A DNA stretch of 64,000 nt from Mycobacterium sp. (GCA_025965895.1 JAOPWC010000056.1:1-64000); one strand, 5' to 3'; shown: positions 22,129 to 36,261, numbered from the stretch's first letter. The notes: a model not told the origin generated them from the sequence alone. Translations and numbers: made by a program.

Positions 22129-24207
22129 CTACTGGTTGCGTTGGTTGCGCCGGAATCCGCGCAATCGCCGCCATCGCGCGGCTGGAGCGCGCTGTTGCTC
22201 GATGGCGGGTTGAATCGGAGGCAGCAGGGACTGCTGAGGTTCCGCGACGGGGCCGGGTTTCGTGGTGGTCGTCCGGGCCCCGACGGCGGCGGGTTCCTCG
22301 GCGCCCTCGTCAGTCTCGGCCAACTCCTGGGCCTCCGGCTCGGCCGGCTCCGCCCCTTCGGTTTCGGTCACGTGGGAATCCGCGGCCGCGACCGGCTCCG
22401 CTTCGACCGCTTCCTCAGGGGGCGCCTCAGCGGTGATCTCCTCGCCGCTTTCTTCTGCGGCTTCTTCCCCGGCGGGTTCCACGGGGACCGCGGTACCGGC
22501 GTCAACGTCGGCCAACTCCTCGGCCTCGGGCTCGGCCGGCTGCGCCTCAGCCTCCGCAGCAGCGGGTTCCGCCACAACCGCGGCCTCACCGCCGGCCGCC
22601 ACCCCTTCGGTTTCGGTCACGTGGGAATCCGCAGCCGCGGCCGGCTCCGCTTCGACCGCTTCCTCAGGGGGCTCCGCAGGGGTGATCTCCTCGCCGCTTT
22701 CATCTGCGGCTTCTTCCCCGGCGGGTTCCACGGGCACCGCGGTACCGGCTTCAGCGTCAGCCAACTCCTCGGCCTTAGGCTCGGCCGGCTGCGCCTCAGC
22801 CTCCGCAGCAGCGGGTTCCGCCACAACCGCGGCCTCACCGTCAGCCTCCACCCCTTCGGTTTCGGTCACGTAAGAATCCGCAGCCGCGACCGGCTCCGCT
22901 TCGACCGCTTCCTCAGGGGGCGCCTCAGCGGTGATCTCCTCGCCGCTTTCATCTGCGGCTTCTTCCCCGGCGGGTTCCACGGGCACCGCGGTACCGGCGT
23001 CAGCGTCGGCCAACTCCTCGGCCTCAGGCTCGGCCGGCTGCGCCTCAGCCTCGGCCGGGACCGGCTCCCCGAGCGCTTCTTCTGCAGCGGGTTCCTCCGT
23101 TTTCGAGGCGTCAGCCGTCTCCTCGCTATCCGCCTTATCTGAAGGTTCGGGAGTTTTCTCCCCGCCAGTCGCTTGCGCTTCATCAGCGTCGGGAGGCTCA
23201 TCCTGCTTCCGAGACCCGCCACCGCCGTCAGCCCGGTCTTCATCGGCGACCACCGTCGCTGCCGCTACCACGCCGCTCGTCGCAGCGACCGCCGTCAGTT
23301 CCTTCGCGACCTCCGTAACAAGCGATTCCTCTTCGTCGGGCTCACGCTTGCCACGCAGCGTCGCGGGATCTTCCCGGCCCTTCGGCGCCACCATGATGTA
23401 CACCACCGCGCCGATGAACACGAATGTCGACGTGAACGAGTTGATCCGAATGCCTGCGATGTGGGTGGCGGCGTCGCTGCGCATCAACTCAACCCAGAAC
23501 CGGCCGACACAGTACGCCGCGACATACAACGCGAACAGCCGACCGTGGCCGAGCTTGAACCGGCGGTCGACATAGATCAGCACAACGAAAACCAACACGT
23601 TCCAAAGAAGTTCATAAAGGAACGTCGGGTGGACCACCGCAGCCACCTGGCCGGTGGAAACCCCGTCGAGCGAGTGCACGTCGACGACACCGGACGGATC
23701 GCGCCGGTAGTAAATTTCCAAGCCCCATGGCAGCGTGGTGTCCTGACCGTAAAGCTCCTGGTTGAAGTAGTTGCCAAGCCGCCCGATCGCCTGTGCCAGG
23801 ACGATTCCCGGCGCGATCGCGTCCCCGAATGCGGGTAGTGGTATTCCGTGCCGTCGGCAGGCGATCCACGCGCCGACCCCGCCGAGCGCAACGGCACCCC
23901 AGATCCCGAGACCCCCGTCCCAGATCTTCAGGGCGGCAACAAACCCGGCACCGCTGTCGCCGAAGTACGTGCGCCAGTCGGTCATGACGTGATAGAGCCG
24001 GCCACCGACCAACCCGAACGGCACCGCCCACAACGCGATGTCGTAGATGACACCGGGCTCTCCGCCTCGCGCCACCCACCGTCGATCGCCGATCACCAGC
24101 GCCACAATGATGCCGACGATGATGAAGAGCGCATAGGCCCGGATCGGCAGCGGCCCAAGGTGCCAGACACCCTGGGCTGGACTCGGCAGGTATGCCAGTG
24201 TCGTCAC
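22129..24207 (-). CDS. lgt: Prolipoprotein diacylglyceryl transferase with long acidic C-terminal extension
   Basis: 692 aa from GTG 24207, overlapping the trpA stop as GTGA. The first 275 residues are a complete Lgt: about seven membrane helices, GGRLYHVMTDW, and the signature GRLGNYFNQELYG at 142-154. The enzyme moves diacylglycerol from phosphatidylglycerol to the lipobox Cys of prolipoproteins, such as the LAGC protein at 5422-6345. After the last helix come about 415 residues that are almost all Ala, Glu, Pro, Val and Asp. They include three in-frame 83-residue repeats and a short basic end (QQRAPAARWRRLRGFRRN). Actinobacterial Lgt often has a C-terminal extension, but this one is long and repetitive. 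Confidence 0.93.
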   Translation of the reverse strand: MTTLAYLPSPAQGVWHLGPLPIRAYALFIIVGIIVALVIGDRRWVARGGEPGVIYDIALWAVPFGLVGGRLYHVMTDWRTYFGDSGAGFVAALKIWDGGLGIWGAVALGGVGAWIACRRHGIPLPAFGDAIAPGIVLAQAIGRLGNYFNQELYGQDTTLPWGLEIYYRRDPSGVVDVHSLDGVSTGQVAAVVHPTFLYELLWNVLVFVVLIYVDRRFKLGHGRLFALYVAAYCVGRFWVELMRSDAATHIAGIRINSFTSTFVFIGAVVYIMVAPKGREDPATLRGKREPDEEESLVTEVAKELTAVAATSGVVAAATVVADEDRADGGGGSRKQDEPPDADEAQATGGEKTPEPSDKADSEETADASKTEEPAAEEALGEPVPAEAEAQPAEPEAEELADADAGTAVPVEPAGEEAADESGEEITAEAPPEEAVEAEPVAAADSYVTETEGVEADGEAAVVAEPAAAEAEAQPAEPKAEELADAEAGTAVPVEPAGEEAADESGEEITPAEPPEEAVEAEPAAAADSHVTETEGVAAGGEAAVVAEPAAAEAEAQPAEPEAEELADVDAGTAVPVEPAGEEAAEESGEEITAEAPPEEAVEAEPVAAADSHVTETEGAEPAEPEAQELAETDEGAEEPAAVGARTTTTKPGPVAEPQQSLLPPIQPAIEQQRAPAARWRRLRGFRRNQRNQ
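22315..23060 (-). repeat. Three 249-bp in-frame tandem repeats inside lgt
   Basis: The motif GTTTCGGTCA recurs at 22361, 22610 and 22859, spacing 249 bases each time. The surrounding sequence is closely similar across units. The period is 83 codons. Each unit encodes an acidic block with VPVEPAGEEAA, SGEEIT, PPEEAVEAEP and DSxVTETEG segments. The leftmost unit (protein C-terminal side) is incomplete. The high similarity suggests recent unit duplication and likely copy-number variation between strains. Confidence 0.9.
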
Positions 24208-25022
24208 GCGTTAATCCTCTGCCGCACCCCGCCAGCCAGCTCCTGCGTCAATATGCGCACCTGCTCGACGCCGCCGTCGCCCAGCGCGGACACGAGCGCC
24301 GATCCGACGATGACGCCGTCCGCGTACGCCGCGATCTCGGCAGCCTGCTCGCCCGACCGCACGCCCAAGCCCACGCCCACGGGGATGTCCGATACCTCCT
24401 TTATCCGGCTCACCAGTTCGGGAGCCGCGTGCGACACAACATCGCGCGCACCGGTGACGCCCATCGTCGATGCGGCATATACGAAACCACGCGACGCGTG
24501 GACGGTCGACGCCAGCCGCTGTGGGGTTGACGACGGCGCGACCAAAAAGATGCGATCGAGCCCATGCCGATCCGATGCCGCCAGCCATTCGTCGGCCTCA
24601 TCGGGAATGAGGTCGGGCGTGATCATGCCGAGGCCGCCGGCCGCGGCGAGATCGCGAGCGAACGCATCGACACCATAGTGCAGCACCGGGTTCCAGTATG
24701 TCATCACCACCGCGCGGCCGCCCGCGCCGCTGATCGCCTCCACCGCAGCCAACGAATCCCGCACCCTCACGCCGACATCCAACGCCGCCTCCGTCGCGCG
24801 CGCGATCGTCGGCCCGTCCATGCCGGGATCCGAATACGGCACGCCTACTTCGACCACGTCACAGCCGGATTCGACCAGTGCCCTCATCGCGTCGATCGAG
24901 GTCGGCACGTTCGGGTAGCCGGTAGGCAGGTACCCGATCAAGGCGGAACGGTCCTGCGTGCTGCACGCCGCGAACAGCTCGGCCAGCCGTGCGCGCTCAG
25001 CCACGTGCTTCGCCTTCGTCAT
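24204..25022 (-). CDS. trpA: Tryptophan synthase alpha subunit
   Basis: 272 aa from ATG 25022, overlapping the trpB 3' end by 26 bases. A GTG at 25004 has a better-placed GAAGG and would give 266 aa, so the start is open. A TIM barrel with [20 protein letters not shown], catalytic Glu in [18 protein letters not shown], then [26 protein letters not shown] and [14 protein letters not shown]. It cleaves indole-3-glycerol phosphate to indole and glyceraldehyde 3-phosphate and feeds indole to TrpB through a tunnel. It is followed by lgt with a GTGA overlap, so lipoprotein processing is translated from the trp message. Confidence 0.95.
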   Translation of the reverse strand: MTKAKHVAERARLAELFAACSTQDRSALIGYLPTGYPNVPTSIDAMRALVESGCDVVEVGVPYSDPGMDGPTIARATEAALDVGVRVRDSLAAVEAISGAGGRAVVMTYWNPVLHYGVDAFARDLAAAGGLGMITPDLIPDEADEWLAASDRHGLDRIFLVAPSSTPQRLASTVHASRGFVYAASTMGVTGARDVVSHAAPELVSRIKEVSDIPVGVGLGVRSGEQAAEIAAYADGVIVGSALVSALGDGGVEQVRILTQELAGGVRQRINA

Positions 25023-26268
25023 CCAGCAGACCGAACCACTTCGCCGCGGTGGCGACATCCTTGTCGCCACGGCCCGACAGGTTCACCACGATGATGCTGC
25101 CCGGCCCCAGCTCGGCACCGAGCTGCAGTGTGCCCGCGACGGCGTGCGCCGATTCGATCGCCGGGATGATTCCCTCGGTGCGGCACAGCAGCCGAAATGC
25201 GTCCATCGCCTGCGTGTCCGTGACCGGCCGGTACTCCGCCCGGCCTGTGTCTTTCAGCAGGGCATGTTCAGGACCGACGCCGGGATAGTCCAATCCCGCT
25301 GAGATCGAATGGGATTCGATGGTCTGGCCGTCCTCGTCCTGGAGCAGATACGAGTACGAACCCTGGAACGCGCCGGGCGACCCGCCGGCGAAAGTAGCCG
25401 CGTGCCTGCCTGTTTCGACGCCGTCGCCGGCGGCCTCGAAACCGACGAGCCGGACGCCCGGCTCGTCTATGAAGGCGTGGAAGATGCCGATGGCGTTGGA
25501 ACCGCCGCCAACGCATGCGGTCACCGCGTCTGGCAGTCGCCCGGCCTGCGCCAGTATCTGCGCCTTCGTCTCAAGCCCGATCACCCTTTGGAAATCGCGG
25601 ACCATCATCGGGAACGGATGCGGTCCCGCGGCGGTGCCGAAGCAGTAGTAGGTGCTGTCCGCGTTCGTCACCCAATCACGGAACGCTTCGTTGATCGCAT
25701 CCTTCAATGTCTGCGAGCCCGACTTGACCGACACCACCTCCGCGCCCAGCAGCCGCATCCGCGCGACGTTGAGAGCCTGACGCTCGGTATCGACCGCGCC
25801 CATGTAGATGACGCAGTCCAGGCCGAGCAACGCACACGCGGTGGCGGTGGCCACTCCGTGCTGACCAGCTCCGGTCTCGGCGATGACCCGAGCCTTACCC
25901 ATCCGCTGGGCCAGCAGTGCCTGCCCGAGCACATTGTTGATTTTGTGAGAACCAGTGTGGTTGAGGTCTTCTCGCTTCAGGAACACGCGCGCGCCGCCGG
26001 CATGCTCGCTCAGCCGTGCGGCCTCGTACAGCGGCGACGGCCGGCCGCTGTAATGGGTCTGCAATCGGTCCAGAGTGTCAAGAAACTCCTGGTCGCCGCG
26101 GGCCTTGTCGTAGGCGGCGGTGACTTCTTCGATCACCGCCATCAGCGCTTCGGCCACATACCGTCCGCCGTACACCCCGAAGTGCCCCCGGCTGTCCGGG
26201 TCGTGGATGGTGGGTTCGGCAACGGCCGCGCTGGAACGCGGGAGTTCTGTGCCGGCGATCTCAGGCAC
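24997..26268 (-). CDS. trpB: Tryptophan synthase beta subunit
   Basis: 423 aa from GTG 26268, one base after the trpC stop. PLP enzyme joining indole and serine to make tryptophan. The PLP lysine lies in [16 protein letters not shown]. The glycine-rich phosphate loop is [10 protein letters not shown]. Other family segments are [17 protein letters not shown] near the N-terminus, [19 protein letters not shown] and [18 protein letters not shown]. Length is as in other mycobacteria (about 420). Confidence 0.96.
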   Translation of the reverse strand: MPEIAGTELPRSSAAVAEPTIHDPDSRGHFGVYGGRYVAEALMAVIEEVTAAYDKARGDQEFLDTLDRLQTHYSGRPSPLYEAARLSEHAGGARVFLKREDLNHTGSHKINNVLGQALLAQRMGKARVIAETGAGQHGVATATACALLGLDCVIYMGAVDTERQALNVARMRLLGAEVVSVKSGSQTLKDAINEAFRDWVTNADSTYYCFGTAAGPHPFPMMVRDFQRVIGLETKAQILAQAGRLPDAVTACVGGGSNAIGIFHAFIDEPGVRLVGFEAAGDGVETGRHAATFAGGSPGAFQGSYSYLLQDEDGQTIESHSISAGLDYPGVGPEHALLKDTGRAEYRPVTDTQAMDAFRLLCRTEGIIPAIESAHAVAGTLQLGAELGPGSIIVVNLSGRGDKDVATAAKWFGLLDDEGEARG

Positions 26269-26269
26269 G

Positions 26270-27091
26270 TTACTGGCGTGTGGTTTTCGGGCAGGACGGA
26301 TGAGTTCCGGCGGTGACGAGGTCGGCCACGGCGCTCCGGGGATCGCCGCTTGTGACCAGGCCCTCGCCGACGAGTACCGCGTCGGCGCCCGCACCGGCGT
26401 AGGCCAGCAGATCGGCCGTGCCGCGGACACCGGATTCCGCAACGCGGATCACGTTGGTCGGCAAGCCGGGAGCGATCCGCGCAAAGCAGTCGCGATCCAC
26501 TTTGAGCGTTTTGAGATCGCGGGCGTTGACGCCGATGACGGTAGCGCCCGCCTGCAACGCACGATCCGCCTCTTCCTCGGTGTGCACCTCGACCAGCGCC
26601 ATCATGCCCAAGGACTCCGTGCGATCAAGCATCGACACCAACGCGGACTGCTCGAGCGCGGCGACGATGAGCAGCAGCATGTCCGCACCGTGGGCCCGGC
26701 CTTCATGAATCTGATATGGCCGGACGATAAAGTCCTTGCGCAACACCGGCACCGACACCGCGGCGCGGACCGCGTCCAGGTCGGCCAGGGAGCCGTTGAA
26801 TCGCCGCTGCTCGGTGAGCACGCTGATGATGCGGGCGCCGCCGTCCTCGTAGGCGCGTGCCAATTTCGCGGGGTCTGAAATCGTCGCCATCTCGCCGCGC
26901 GACGGGCTCGCGCGCTTCACTTCCGCGATCACCCCGATGCCGGGTTCGCGCAACGCGGCCATGACGTTTCGCGGCGGCGGGGCATCCGCGGCCGCGGCCT
27001 TCACCTCGGCCAACGGCACGGCCGCCTCGCGGGCGGCAACGTCGGCGCGCACTCCTTCGATAATGGAATCGAGGACGGTTGCCGAACTCAT
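26270..27091 (-). CDS. trpC: Indole-3-glycerol-phosphate synthase
   Basis: 273 aa from ATG 27091. A longer upstream frame is noncoding by composition. TIM barrel with [18 protein letters not shown] (catalytic Lys), [47 protein letters not shown], and [17 protein letters not shown]. It closes the ring of carboxyphenylamino-deoxyribulose phosphate to indole-glycerol phosphate, the TrpA substrate. The usual partner TrpF is absent from the cluster, and PriA (hisA, below) is expected to supply that step. Confidence 0.95.
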   Translation of the reverse strand: MSSATVLDSIIEGVRADVAAREAAVPLAEVKAAAADAPPPRNVMAALREPGIGVIAEVKRASPSRGEMATISDPAKLARAYEDGGARIISVLTEQRRFNGSLADLDAVRAAVSVPVLRKDFIVRPYQIHEGRAHGADMLLLIVAALEQSALVSMLDRTESLGMMALVEVHTEEEADRALQAGATVIGVNARDLKTLKVDRDCFARIAPGLPTNVIRVAESGVRGTADLLAYAGAGADAVLVGEGLVTSGDPRSAVADLVTAGTHPSCPKTTRQ

Positions 27092-27176
27092 GGCTTGTCG
27101 GCTCCTTCCTGACACTCCCCCGCCGGCGCGCAATCGATCGTCACCGAAAGGGTAGCCGCCGCGAGCTTGCGGCCCC

Positions 27177-27773
27177 TCACCGACCCTCGGTGTCCGAATC
27201 CCGGGTCGGATCGCGGCCCTCGTCGATGGCATCCCACAACATCCGTTCTGACATGGTGCCCCCTGAATCACTACGTACCGCTGCGGCACGCCGTTCAGCC
27301 GGTGACGCATATCTCGCTGCCGCGCGGGTGCCTTTGACTGCGTCACGCATCAGTAACACCGCCGCCGCCAATGTGGTCACCGCAGCGGCCAGCGCCACCG
27401 CTGCGCCAGCGTGATGGCGCTCGCTGCCCACCAGCGACGCCACCGGAACCTGCGCCAGACCGGCGCCGCGCACCGCGACATCGCGGACCGCCCACAGGCT
27501 GACGGCCAGGTAGCCGGCACCCGCGCTGATGGCGGCCACCAGCACCGCCAGGACCCGCAACAGCCAGCCCCGCACGGCCAGCGCGGCGAGCGCGGCAGCC
27601 GGCAGCAGCAGCGCCAGCGGCAGCAGCGCCGTCGACCATGACCCGCCGGACAGCGTCGCCGTGCGCGGCTGGCCGAGGCCGTCGAAGGACCGCACCACCA
27701 CCCACGGCAGCCGCGACGCGACCCACAGGCCCACCCCGGCGACGACCAGCAGCAGCTGGGCGATGCGGATCAT
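27177..27773 (-). CDS. Trp-associated membrane protein (TIGR02234-type)
   Basis: 198 aa from ATG 27773, overlapping the trpE stop as ATGA. Four hydrophobic helices are predicted: [65 protein letters not shown] and [21 protein letters not shown]. The C-terminus is soluble, ending [20 protein letters not shown]. Position between trpE and trpC matches the protein recalled as Rv1610, a family found next to trp genes in actinobacteria. A role in tryptophan metabolism or transport is inferred from context only. Confidence 0.85.
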   Translation of the reverse strand: MIRIAQLLLVVAGVGLWVASRLPWVVVRSFDGLGQPRTATLSGGSWSTALLPLALLLPAAALAALAVRGWLLRVLAVLVAAISAGAGYLAVSLWAVRDVAVRGAGLAQVPVASLVGSERHHAGAAVALAAAVTTLAAAVLLMRDAVKGTRAAARYASPAERRAAAVRSDSGGTMSERMLWDAIDEGRDPTRDSDTEGR

Positions 27774-29308
27774 GGCGCCGAATGCGGGGCCGTCAGTGTC
27801 TCGGCGGCGGCGATCGCGTTGAGCACGGCTTTCGCCTTGTTGGCGGCCTCGGTGTATTCGTACGGGCCGTTGGAATCGGCGACCACACCTCCGCCGGCCT
27901 GCACGTATGCGGTGCCGTGGCGCATCAACGCAGTGCGGATCGCGATGGCGAAGTCGGCGTTGCCCGCGAAGTCGAGGTAGCCGACCACCCCGCCGTACAG
28001 GCCGCGCCGCGTCTTCTCGACCTCCTCGATCAGCTCCATCGCGCGCACCTTCGGCGCGCCGGACAACGTCCCGGCCGGGAAGCACGCGGTCACCGCGTCA
28101 AGCGCGGTGCGCCCGTCGGCGAGCTGGCCGGTGACTGTCGACACCAGATGCATCACGTGGCTGTAGCGCTCGATGTGGCTGTAGTCGTCGACGCGCACGG
28201 TGCCGGGCCGGGAGACCCGGCCAAGGTCGTTGCGGCCCAGATCCACCAGCATCAGGTGCTCGGCGCGCTCCTTGTCGTCGGCGAGCAGCTCCCTTTCGAG
28301 CAGCAGGTCTTCTTCCTCAGTCTCCCCGCGCCAGCGTGTGCCGGCGATCGGATGCGTGCTGGCCCACCCGTCCTTCACCGTCACCAGCGCCTCCGGGCTG
28401 GAGCCTACGATCGAAAAGTCAACGCCGCCTTTGTCGTTGGGCACGTGTATCAGATACATGTAGGGGCTGGGGTTGGTAACCCGCAACATCCGGTACACAT
28501 CGATCGGATCCGCCTCCGTGTCCATCTCGAACCGCTGCGACGGCACGACCTGGAACGCCTCACCCGCCTCGATGTCGCCGACGAGCTTCTCGACGATCGC
28601 GCCGTACTCCTCCACCGTGCGCTGTGAGCGGTGCAACGGCGCAGGCCGGTCGAAGATCGCCACGGTCGACGGCAGCGGCTGGCCCAGAGCCTCGGTCATC
28701 ACATCGAGCCGGGCCACGGCATCGTCGTAGGCCCAGTCCACACGGTCACCGGTGCCGTTCCAGTTCACCGCATTGGCAATCAGCGTGATGGTTCCCTCGT
28801 GGTGGTCCACCGCAGCGACGTCGGTGGCCAGCAACAGCACCATGTCGGGCAGTTTCAGGTCATCGACGACCAGCTCGGGCAACCGTTCGAGCCGTCGGAC
28901 CATGTCGTAGGCGAAAAAGCCGACAAGGCCGCCCGACAGCGGCGGCAGCCCTGGTACTGCCGCGCTGGCCAGCAGATCCATGGTCGCGCGAAGTGCCTGC
29001 AACGGGTCGCCGCCACGGGGCGCGTCCTGCGGGGTGACCCCCAGCCAGGCCGCCTCGCCGTTGCGCACGGTCAGCGCCGACGGGGCGCCCGCGCCGATGA
29101 ACGACCACCGCGACCACGACCGACCCACCTCTGCCGACTCCAGCAGAAAGGTCCCCGGCCGGTTCGCGGCGAGCTTGCGGTACGCCGAAAGCGGCGTCTC
29201 GGCGTCCGCGAGCACCTTGCGGATGACCGGCACGAACCGGTGCTCGGCCGCCAGCGCATGGAACTCCTCGCGACTGGTCGTTACGGCTAGATCGGCGGTC
29301 GAAGGCAC
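27770..29308 (-). CDS. trpE: Anthranilate synthase component I
   Basis: 512 aa from GTG 29308. The ORF extends upstream, but that part is antisense to bcpB. The N-terminal region has [18 protein letters not shown] with the Leu-Leu-Glu-Ser element that usually binds tryptophan for feedback inhibition. The C-terminal chorismate-binding domain has [18 protein letters not shown]-like [37 protein letters not shown] and [23 protein letters not shown]. It converts chorismate plus ammonia (from the TrpG subunit, not in this window) to anthranilate. No leader peptide or attenuator is visible in the 57 bases to the divergent bcpB. Confidence 0.95.
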   Translation of the reverse strand: MPSTADLAVTTSREEFHALAAEHRFVPVIRKVLADAETPLSAYRKLAANRPGTFLLESAEVGRSWSRWSFIGAGAPSALTVRNGEAAWLGVTPQDAPRGGDPLQALRATMDLLASAAVPGLPPLSGGLVGFFAYDMVRRLERLPELVVDDLKLPDMVLLLATDVAAVDHHEGTITLIANAVNWNGTGDRVDWAYDDAVARLDVMTEALGQPLPSTVAIFDRPAPLHRSQRTVEEYGAIVEKLVGDIEAGEAFQVVPSQRFEMDTEADPIDVYRMLRVTNPSPYMYLIHVPNDKGGVDFSIVGSSPEALVTVKDGWASTHPIAGTRWRGETEEEDLLLERELLADDKERAEHLMLVDLGRNDLGRVSRPGTVRVDDYSHIERYSHVMHLVSTVTGQLADGRTALDAVTACFPAGTLSGAPKVRAMELIEEVEKTRRGLYGGVVGYLDFAGNADFAIAIRTALMRHGTAYVQAGGGVVADSNGPYEYTEAANKAKAVLNAIAAAETLTAPHSAP

Positions 29309-29365
29309 ACGTTCATCTTCCCATCCCGTTTTTTGCCACGTGCACCGCGCGTAGCGTATGGCTGC

Positions 29366-29830
29366 ATGAAACGCGGTGACATCGTCGACGAATTCGTGCT
29401 CCCCGATCAGACCGGCTCCCCACGAGAGTTCAGCGAGTTCCTCGCCGACGGGCCCGTGGTGCTGTTCTTCTATCCCGCCGCAGGCACCCCCGGATGCACC
29501 CGGGAAGCGTGCCACTTCCGCGACCTGGGCAAGGAATTCGCCGAGGTCGGCGCGTCGCGAGTGGGAATCAGCCGCGACCCGGTGAACAAGCAGGCCAAAT
29601 TCGCTCAGGACCACGGGTTCGACTTTCCGGTGCTGTCGGACGCGGACGGCACCGTCGCGGCGGAATTCGGCGTCAAGCGCGGGCTGCTCGGCAAGTTCAT
29701 GCCAGTTCAGCGGAAAACGTTCGTCATCGACAGCGACCGCACGATCCTCGAGGTGATCGGCAGCGAGGTGAATATGAACGTCCACGCCGACAAGGCGCTG
29801 GAGGTGTTGCGGGCGCGACAGTCGGCCTAG
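29366..29830 (+). CDS. bcpB: Peroxiredoxin, BCP/PrxQ type
   Basis: 154 aa from ATG 29366. The thioredoxin-fold peroxidase has its peroxidatic Cys44 in [15 protein letters not shown] and a second Cys49 five residues on, the usual resolving position of atypical two-Cys PrxQ enzymes. Other family segments are VVLFFYPA and [17 protein letters not shown]. It reduces peroxides in the cytoplasm with electrons from thioredoxin. The gene is divergent from trpE, and its last four bases overlap the hisI stop from the opposite strand. It corresponds to the gene recalled as Rv1608c. Confidence 0.94.
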   Translation: MKRGDIVDEFVLPDQTGSPREFSEFLADGPVVLFFYPAAGTPGCTREACHFRDLGKEFAEVGASRVGISRDPVNKQAKFAQDHGFDFPVLSDADGTVAAEFGVKRGLLGKFMPVQRKTFVIDSDRTILEVIGSEVNMNVHADKALEVLRARQSA

Positions 29831-30174
29831 TCGCCGCCGGCCAGCAGCACGTCGGCGTCAAAGCAGCTGTGGTCGCCGGTGTGGCATGCGCCGCCGACCT
29901 GGTCCACCTCGAGCAGCACGGTGTCGCCGTCGCAGTCCAGTCGAACCGAGTGAACGTGTTGTGTGTGACCCGACGTCGCGCCCTTGACCCACTGCTCCCG
30001 CCGTGAGCGCGAGTAGTACGTTGCTTCCCGAGTTTGAAGCGTCCGAGCCAGCGCCGCGTCGTCCATCCACGCCACCATCAGCACCGTTCCGGTCCCGCGT
30101 TCCTGGGCCACCGCACTGACCAGGCCGTCGGCGTCACGCTTGAGCCGCGACGCGATCTCGGCGTCCAGCTTCAT
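29827..30174 (-). CDS. hisI: Phosphoribosyl-AMP cyclohydrolase
   Basis: 115 aa from ATG 30174, overlapping the hisF stop as ATGA. Metal- and substrate-binding segments are [38 protein letters not shown] and [28 protein letters not shown] with the conserved cysteines. It opens the purine ring of PR-AMP in the third step of histidine synthesis. There is no fused PR-ATP pyrophosphatase (HisE) domain, as expected for mycobacteria. Confidence 0.95.
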   Translation of the reverse strand: MKLDAEIASRLKRDADGLVSAVAQERGTGTVLMVAWMDDAALARTLQTREATYYSRSRREQWVKGATSGHTQHVHSVRLDCDGDTVLLEVDQVGGACHTGDHSCFDADVLLAGGD

Positions 30175-30959
30175 CGCACCACGATCCCTTCTGCTGCCAA
30201 CGCCGCCTTGACCTCTTTGATGGTCAGTTCCCGAAAGTGGAACACGCTGGCGGCAAGCACTGCATCGGCACCTGCAACAACCGCGGGCGCGAAATGTTCC
30301 ACAGCGCCCGCTCCGCCGCTGGCAATCACCGGCACCGTCACTGCTTCGCGCACCGCCCGCAGCATCGGCAGGTCGAAGCCCGCCTTGGTGCCGTCGAAAT
30401 CCATGGAATTCAGCAGGACCTCGCCGACCCCGAGTTCGGCGCCGCGGACCGCCCACTCCACGGCGTCGATGCCGGTCCCGCGCCGGCCTCCGTGGGTGGT
30501 GACCTCCCAGCCGGACGGCGTCCCCGGCGATCCTTCGGGAACCGTGCGGGCATCCACTGACAGCACGATGCACTGCGACCCGAACCGGCGGGCGAGATCG
30601 GCGAGCAGTTCCGGGCGCGCGATCGCGGCGGTGTTGATGGAAACCTTGTCGGCGCCGGCCCGCAGCAGCGTGTCGACGTCGGCGACCGACCGCACGCCGC
30701 CGCCCACCGTCAGCGGGATGAACACCTGCTCGGCCGTGCGCCGCACCACGTCCAGCATCGTCGCCCGCCCGGCCGACGAAGCGGTCACGTCCAAAAACGT
30801 CAGCTCGTCGGCGCCCTCGGCGTCGTAGGCGGCGGCCAGCTCGACAGGGTCGCCTGCGTCGCGCAGGTTCGCGAAGTTGACGCCCTTGACCACCCGGCCG
30901 TCGTCGACGTCCAGGCACGGGATCACGCGGACCGCCAGTGAGTCTTTCCCCGGCCCCAT
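30171..30959 (-). CDS. hisF: Imidazole glycerol phosphate synthase, cyclase subunit
   Basis: 262 aa from ATG 30959, overlapping the preceding stop by one base (TGATG). A (beta-alpha)8 barrel with two phosphate sites: [75 protein letters not shown] and [13 protein letters not shown]. It uses ammonia from HisH to turn PRFAR into imidazole glycerol phosphate and AICAR. Conserved catalytic aspartates are in CLDV and SMDFDGT. Confidence 0.96.
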   Translation of the reverse strand: MGPGKDSLAVRVIPCLDVDDGRVVKGVNFANLRDAGDPVELAAAYDAEGADELTFLDVTASSAGRATMLDVVRRTAEQVFIPLTVGGGVRSVADVDTLLRAGADKVSINTAAIARPELLADLARRFGSQCIVLSVDARTVPEGSPGTPSGWEVTTHGGRRGTGIDAVEWAVRGAELGVGEVLLNSMDFDGTKAGFDLPMLRAVREAVTVPVIASGGAGAVEHFAPAVVAGADAVLAASVFHFRELTIKEVKAALAAEGIVVR

Positions 30960-31774
30960 CAGTACGTCTCCGGCGGTCCGACCTCGTTGAGGATCTCGAG
31001 GATTTGTCCGTGGCAGCCCGGCACTCCGGCCAGCACCGAACGGGCCTGAGGGGTCCAGTCGTTGCCCGCCAGATCGGTCACGACGCCCCCGGCGCTGTGC
31101 AGCAGCGCCACCCCGGCGGCGTGATCCCAGATGTGGTCGCCGAAACTGATCGCGCCGCCGAGGATTCCGGCCGCGGTGTACGCGAGGTCTACTCCGGTGG
31201 CGCCGTGGATCCTGATTCGCGAGGTCACCCGGCTCAGGTGTTCGAGCACCGCCAGCCGATACCGGCCCGGGAACCGGCCCCGCCACTCGACGTTGAACGT
31301 GCCCATGCCGACGACCGCGTCGACGAGTTCGGCGGGTTGCAGGGGCCGCTGCTCGACGCCGTTACAGCGCAGCGGGCCGCCGACGACGCCGGTGAAGCGC
31401 TCGTTGGTGAACGGCAACCAGGTCAAACCCGCGACCGGCTCGCCGTCGCGCATCAGGCCGAGCAGGATGCCGGCCAGCGGCAGGCCCGCGGCGTAGTTGA
31501 AGGTGCCGTCGATGGGGTCGAGCACCCACACCAGCGGGGAGTCGATGTCGGCGCCGCCGAACTCCTCCCCGTGCACGCCGATACCGGTGGCCGACGTCAG
31601 TGCGTCGACGACTTCCCGTTCGATCGCGAGGTCGACCTCGGTGGCGAAGTCGTTGCCTTTCTTGCTCACGGCGGAGTCGGCGCCACGGCCCTCGACGAAC
31701 CGCACGGCCGACTTGTCCAGGATCACGGCCGCCTCGGCGACCAGCCCGTCGAGGTCTCCTGTGTCAATTGCCAT
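30959..31774 (-). CDS. impA: Inositol monophosphatase-family phosphatase
   Basis: 271 aa from ATG 31774, 7 bp after the hisA stop. Two metal-binding motifs of the IMPase family are clear: VHGEEFGG with Glu ligands, then [21 protein letters not shown], and the C-terminal [21 protein letters not shown]. Inositol monophosphatase, fructose-bisphosphatase and histidinol-phosphate phosphatase activities all occur in this fold. Its place between hisA and hisF (recalled as Rv1604) makes a histidine role possible, but in M. tuberculosis it is usually named as an inositol phosphatase. The exact substrate is open. Confidence 0.88.
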   Translation of the reverse strand: MAIDTGDLDGLVAEAAVILDKSAVRFVEGRGADSAVSKKGNDFATEVDLAIEREVVDALTSATGIGVHGEEFGGADIDSPLVWVLDPIDGTFNYAAGLPLAGILLGLMRDGEPVAGLTWLPFTNERFTGVVGGPLRCNGVEQRPLQPAELVDAVVGMGTFNVEWRGRFPGRYRLAVLEHLSRVTSRIRIHGATGVDLAYTAAGILGGAISFGDHIWDHAAGVALLHSAGGVVTDLAGNDWTPQARSVLAGVPGCHGQILEILNEVGPPETY

Positions 31775-31781
31775 CGCCGGC

Positions 31782-32516
31782 CTACTGGTTGACCGCGGCC
31801 AGCGCCTGCGGCAGCGTGAACCGCCCGGCGTAGAGGGCTTTCCCGACGATCGCACCCTCGACGCCGACCTCGGTGAGGGCGGCGATTGCGCGCAGGTCGT
31901 CGATGCTGGAGACGCCGCCGGAGGCGATCACCGGTGCGTCGGTGCACTCGGCGACATTCGTGAGCAGGTCGATGTTCGGGCCGGTCAGCGTGCCGTCCTT
32001 GGTCACATCCGTGACCACGAAGCGTGAGCACCCCTGTGTGTCAAGGCGTTCCAGCACTTGCCAGAGACCGCCACCGTCGGTCTCCCAGCCTCGACCACGG
32101 AGCCGGTGCTCGCCGTCGACGATCTGCACATCCAGCCCGACCGCGACCTGGTCGCCGTGCTCGGCGATCACCTTGGCGCACCAGTCCGGGTTCTCCAGCG
32201 CGGCAGTTCCGAGATTCACCCGTGCGCATCCGGTGGCCAGCGCGGCCTTCAGCGATTCGTCGTCGCGGATACCGCCGGACAGTTCGACCCGGACGTCGAG
32301 CCGGCCGACCACCTCGGCCAACAGCTCACGGTTGGAGCCCCGTCCGAACGCCGCGTCCAGGTCCACCAGATGGATCCACTCCGCACCGTCGTTCTGCCAG
32401 CCCAGCGCCGCGTCCAGGGCGGAGCCGTATCCGGTCTCGCTGCCCGCCCGGCCCTGTACCAGGCGCACCGCGCGGCCGTCGACCACGTCGACAGCCGGCA
32501 ACAGAATCAGAGGCAC
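31782..32516 (-). CDS. hisA: Bifunctional HisA/TrpF isomerase (PriA)
   Basis: 244 aa from GTG 32516, since mycobacterial PriA begins [15 protein letters not shown] at 32525 would add three residues. Beta-alpha barrel with [92 protein letters not shown] and [13 protein letters not shown]. In mycobacteria this enzyme isomerises both ProFAR (histidine) and PRA (tryptophan). That fits the lack of trpF in the nearby trp operon, but no copy elsewhere can be excluded. Confidence 0.95.
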   Translation of the reverse strand: MPLILLPAVDVVDGRAVRLVQGRAGSETGYGSALDAALGWQNDGAEWIHLVDLDAAFGRGSNRELLAEVVGRLDVRVELSGGIRDDESLKAALATGCARVNLGTAALENPDWCAKVIAEHGDQVAVGLDVQIVDGEHRLRGRGWETDGGGLWQVLERLDTQGCSRFVVTDVTKDGTLTGPNIDLLTNVAECTDAPVIASGGVSSIDDLRAIAALTEVGVEGAIVGKALYAGRFTLPQALAAVNQ

Positions 32517-32526
32517 GTTCGACAAC

Positions 32527-33146
32527 CTAAACCAGCCCCCGCACCCAGTTGCTGAGCAGCATCGCGCCGGCGTCGCCGCTCTTCTCGGGGTGAAACTGCG
32601 TGGCCGCCAGCGCCCCGTCCTCGACGGCGGCCAGAAACGGCACGTGGTGGGTGGCCCAGGTCAGCACCGCGTCATCGTCGCCCTCCCAGCGTTGGGCGGC
32701 ATAGGAGTGCACGAAGTAGAAGCGGGTGCCGGCGTCGAGACCGGCGAACAGCCGGGTGCGGTTCCCCGGCTCGACGACGTTCCACCCCATGTGGGGGATG
32801 ACCGGCGCATCCAGTCGCGTAACAGCACCTGGCCACTGGCCGCAGCCTGCCGATTCGACACCGAACTCGACGCCGCGGGCGAACAGGATCTGCATGCCGA
32901 CGCAGACGCCGAGCACCGCCCGCCGGGCGGACAGGCGTTCAGCGATGATCTTCTCGCCGCCGATCCCGCGCAACCCCGCCATGCACGCCTCGAAGGCACC
33001 GACGCCGGGCACCACGAGCCCATCGGCGTCGGCCGCCGCGGCCGGATCGGCGGTGACCTCGACGTCGGCCCCCACCCGCTGTAGCGCCCGTTGTGCCGAA
33101 CGCAGGTTACCGGAGCCGTAGTCCAGGACAACCACGGATTTTGTTG

Positions 33147-33150
<4 letters not shown>
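32527..33150 (-). CDS. hisH: Imidazole glycerol phosphate synthase, glutaminase subunit
   Basis: 207 aa from GTG 33150, overlapping the hisB stop as GTGA. Class-I glutamine amidotransferase: nucleophile Cys83 in [12 protein letters not shown], preceded by [12 protein letters not shown], and the His-Glu pair in [13 protein letters not shown]. It releases ammonia from glutamine and channels it to HisF. The stop lies 1 bp before the possible TTG start of hisA. Confidence 0.95.

Positions 33151-36261
<3,111 letters not shown>

Noticed and set aside
29309..29365. Possible trp leader or attenuator before trpE
   Set aside because: Only 57 bases separate trpE and bcpB. No Trp-rich leader peptide or terminator hairpin is visible.
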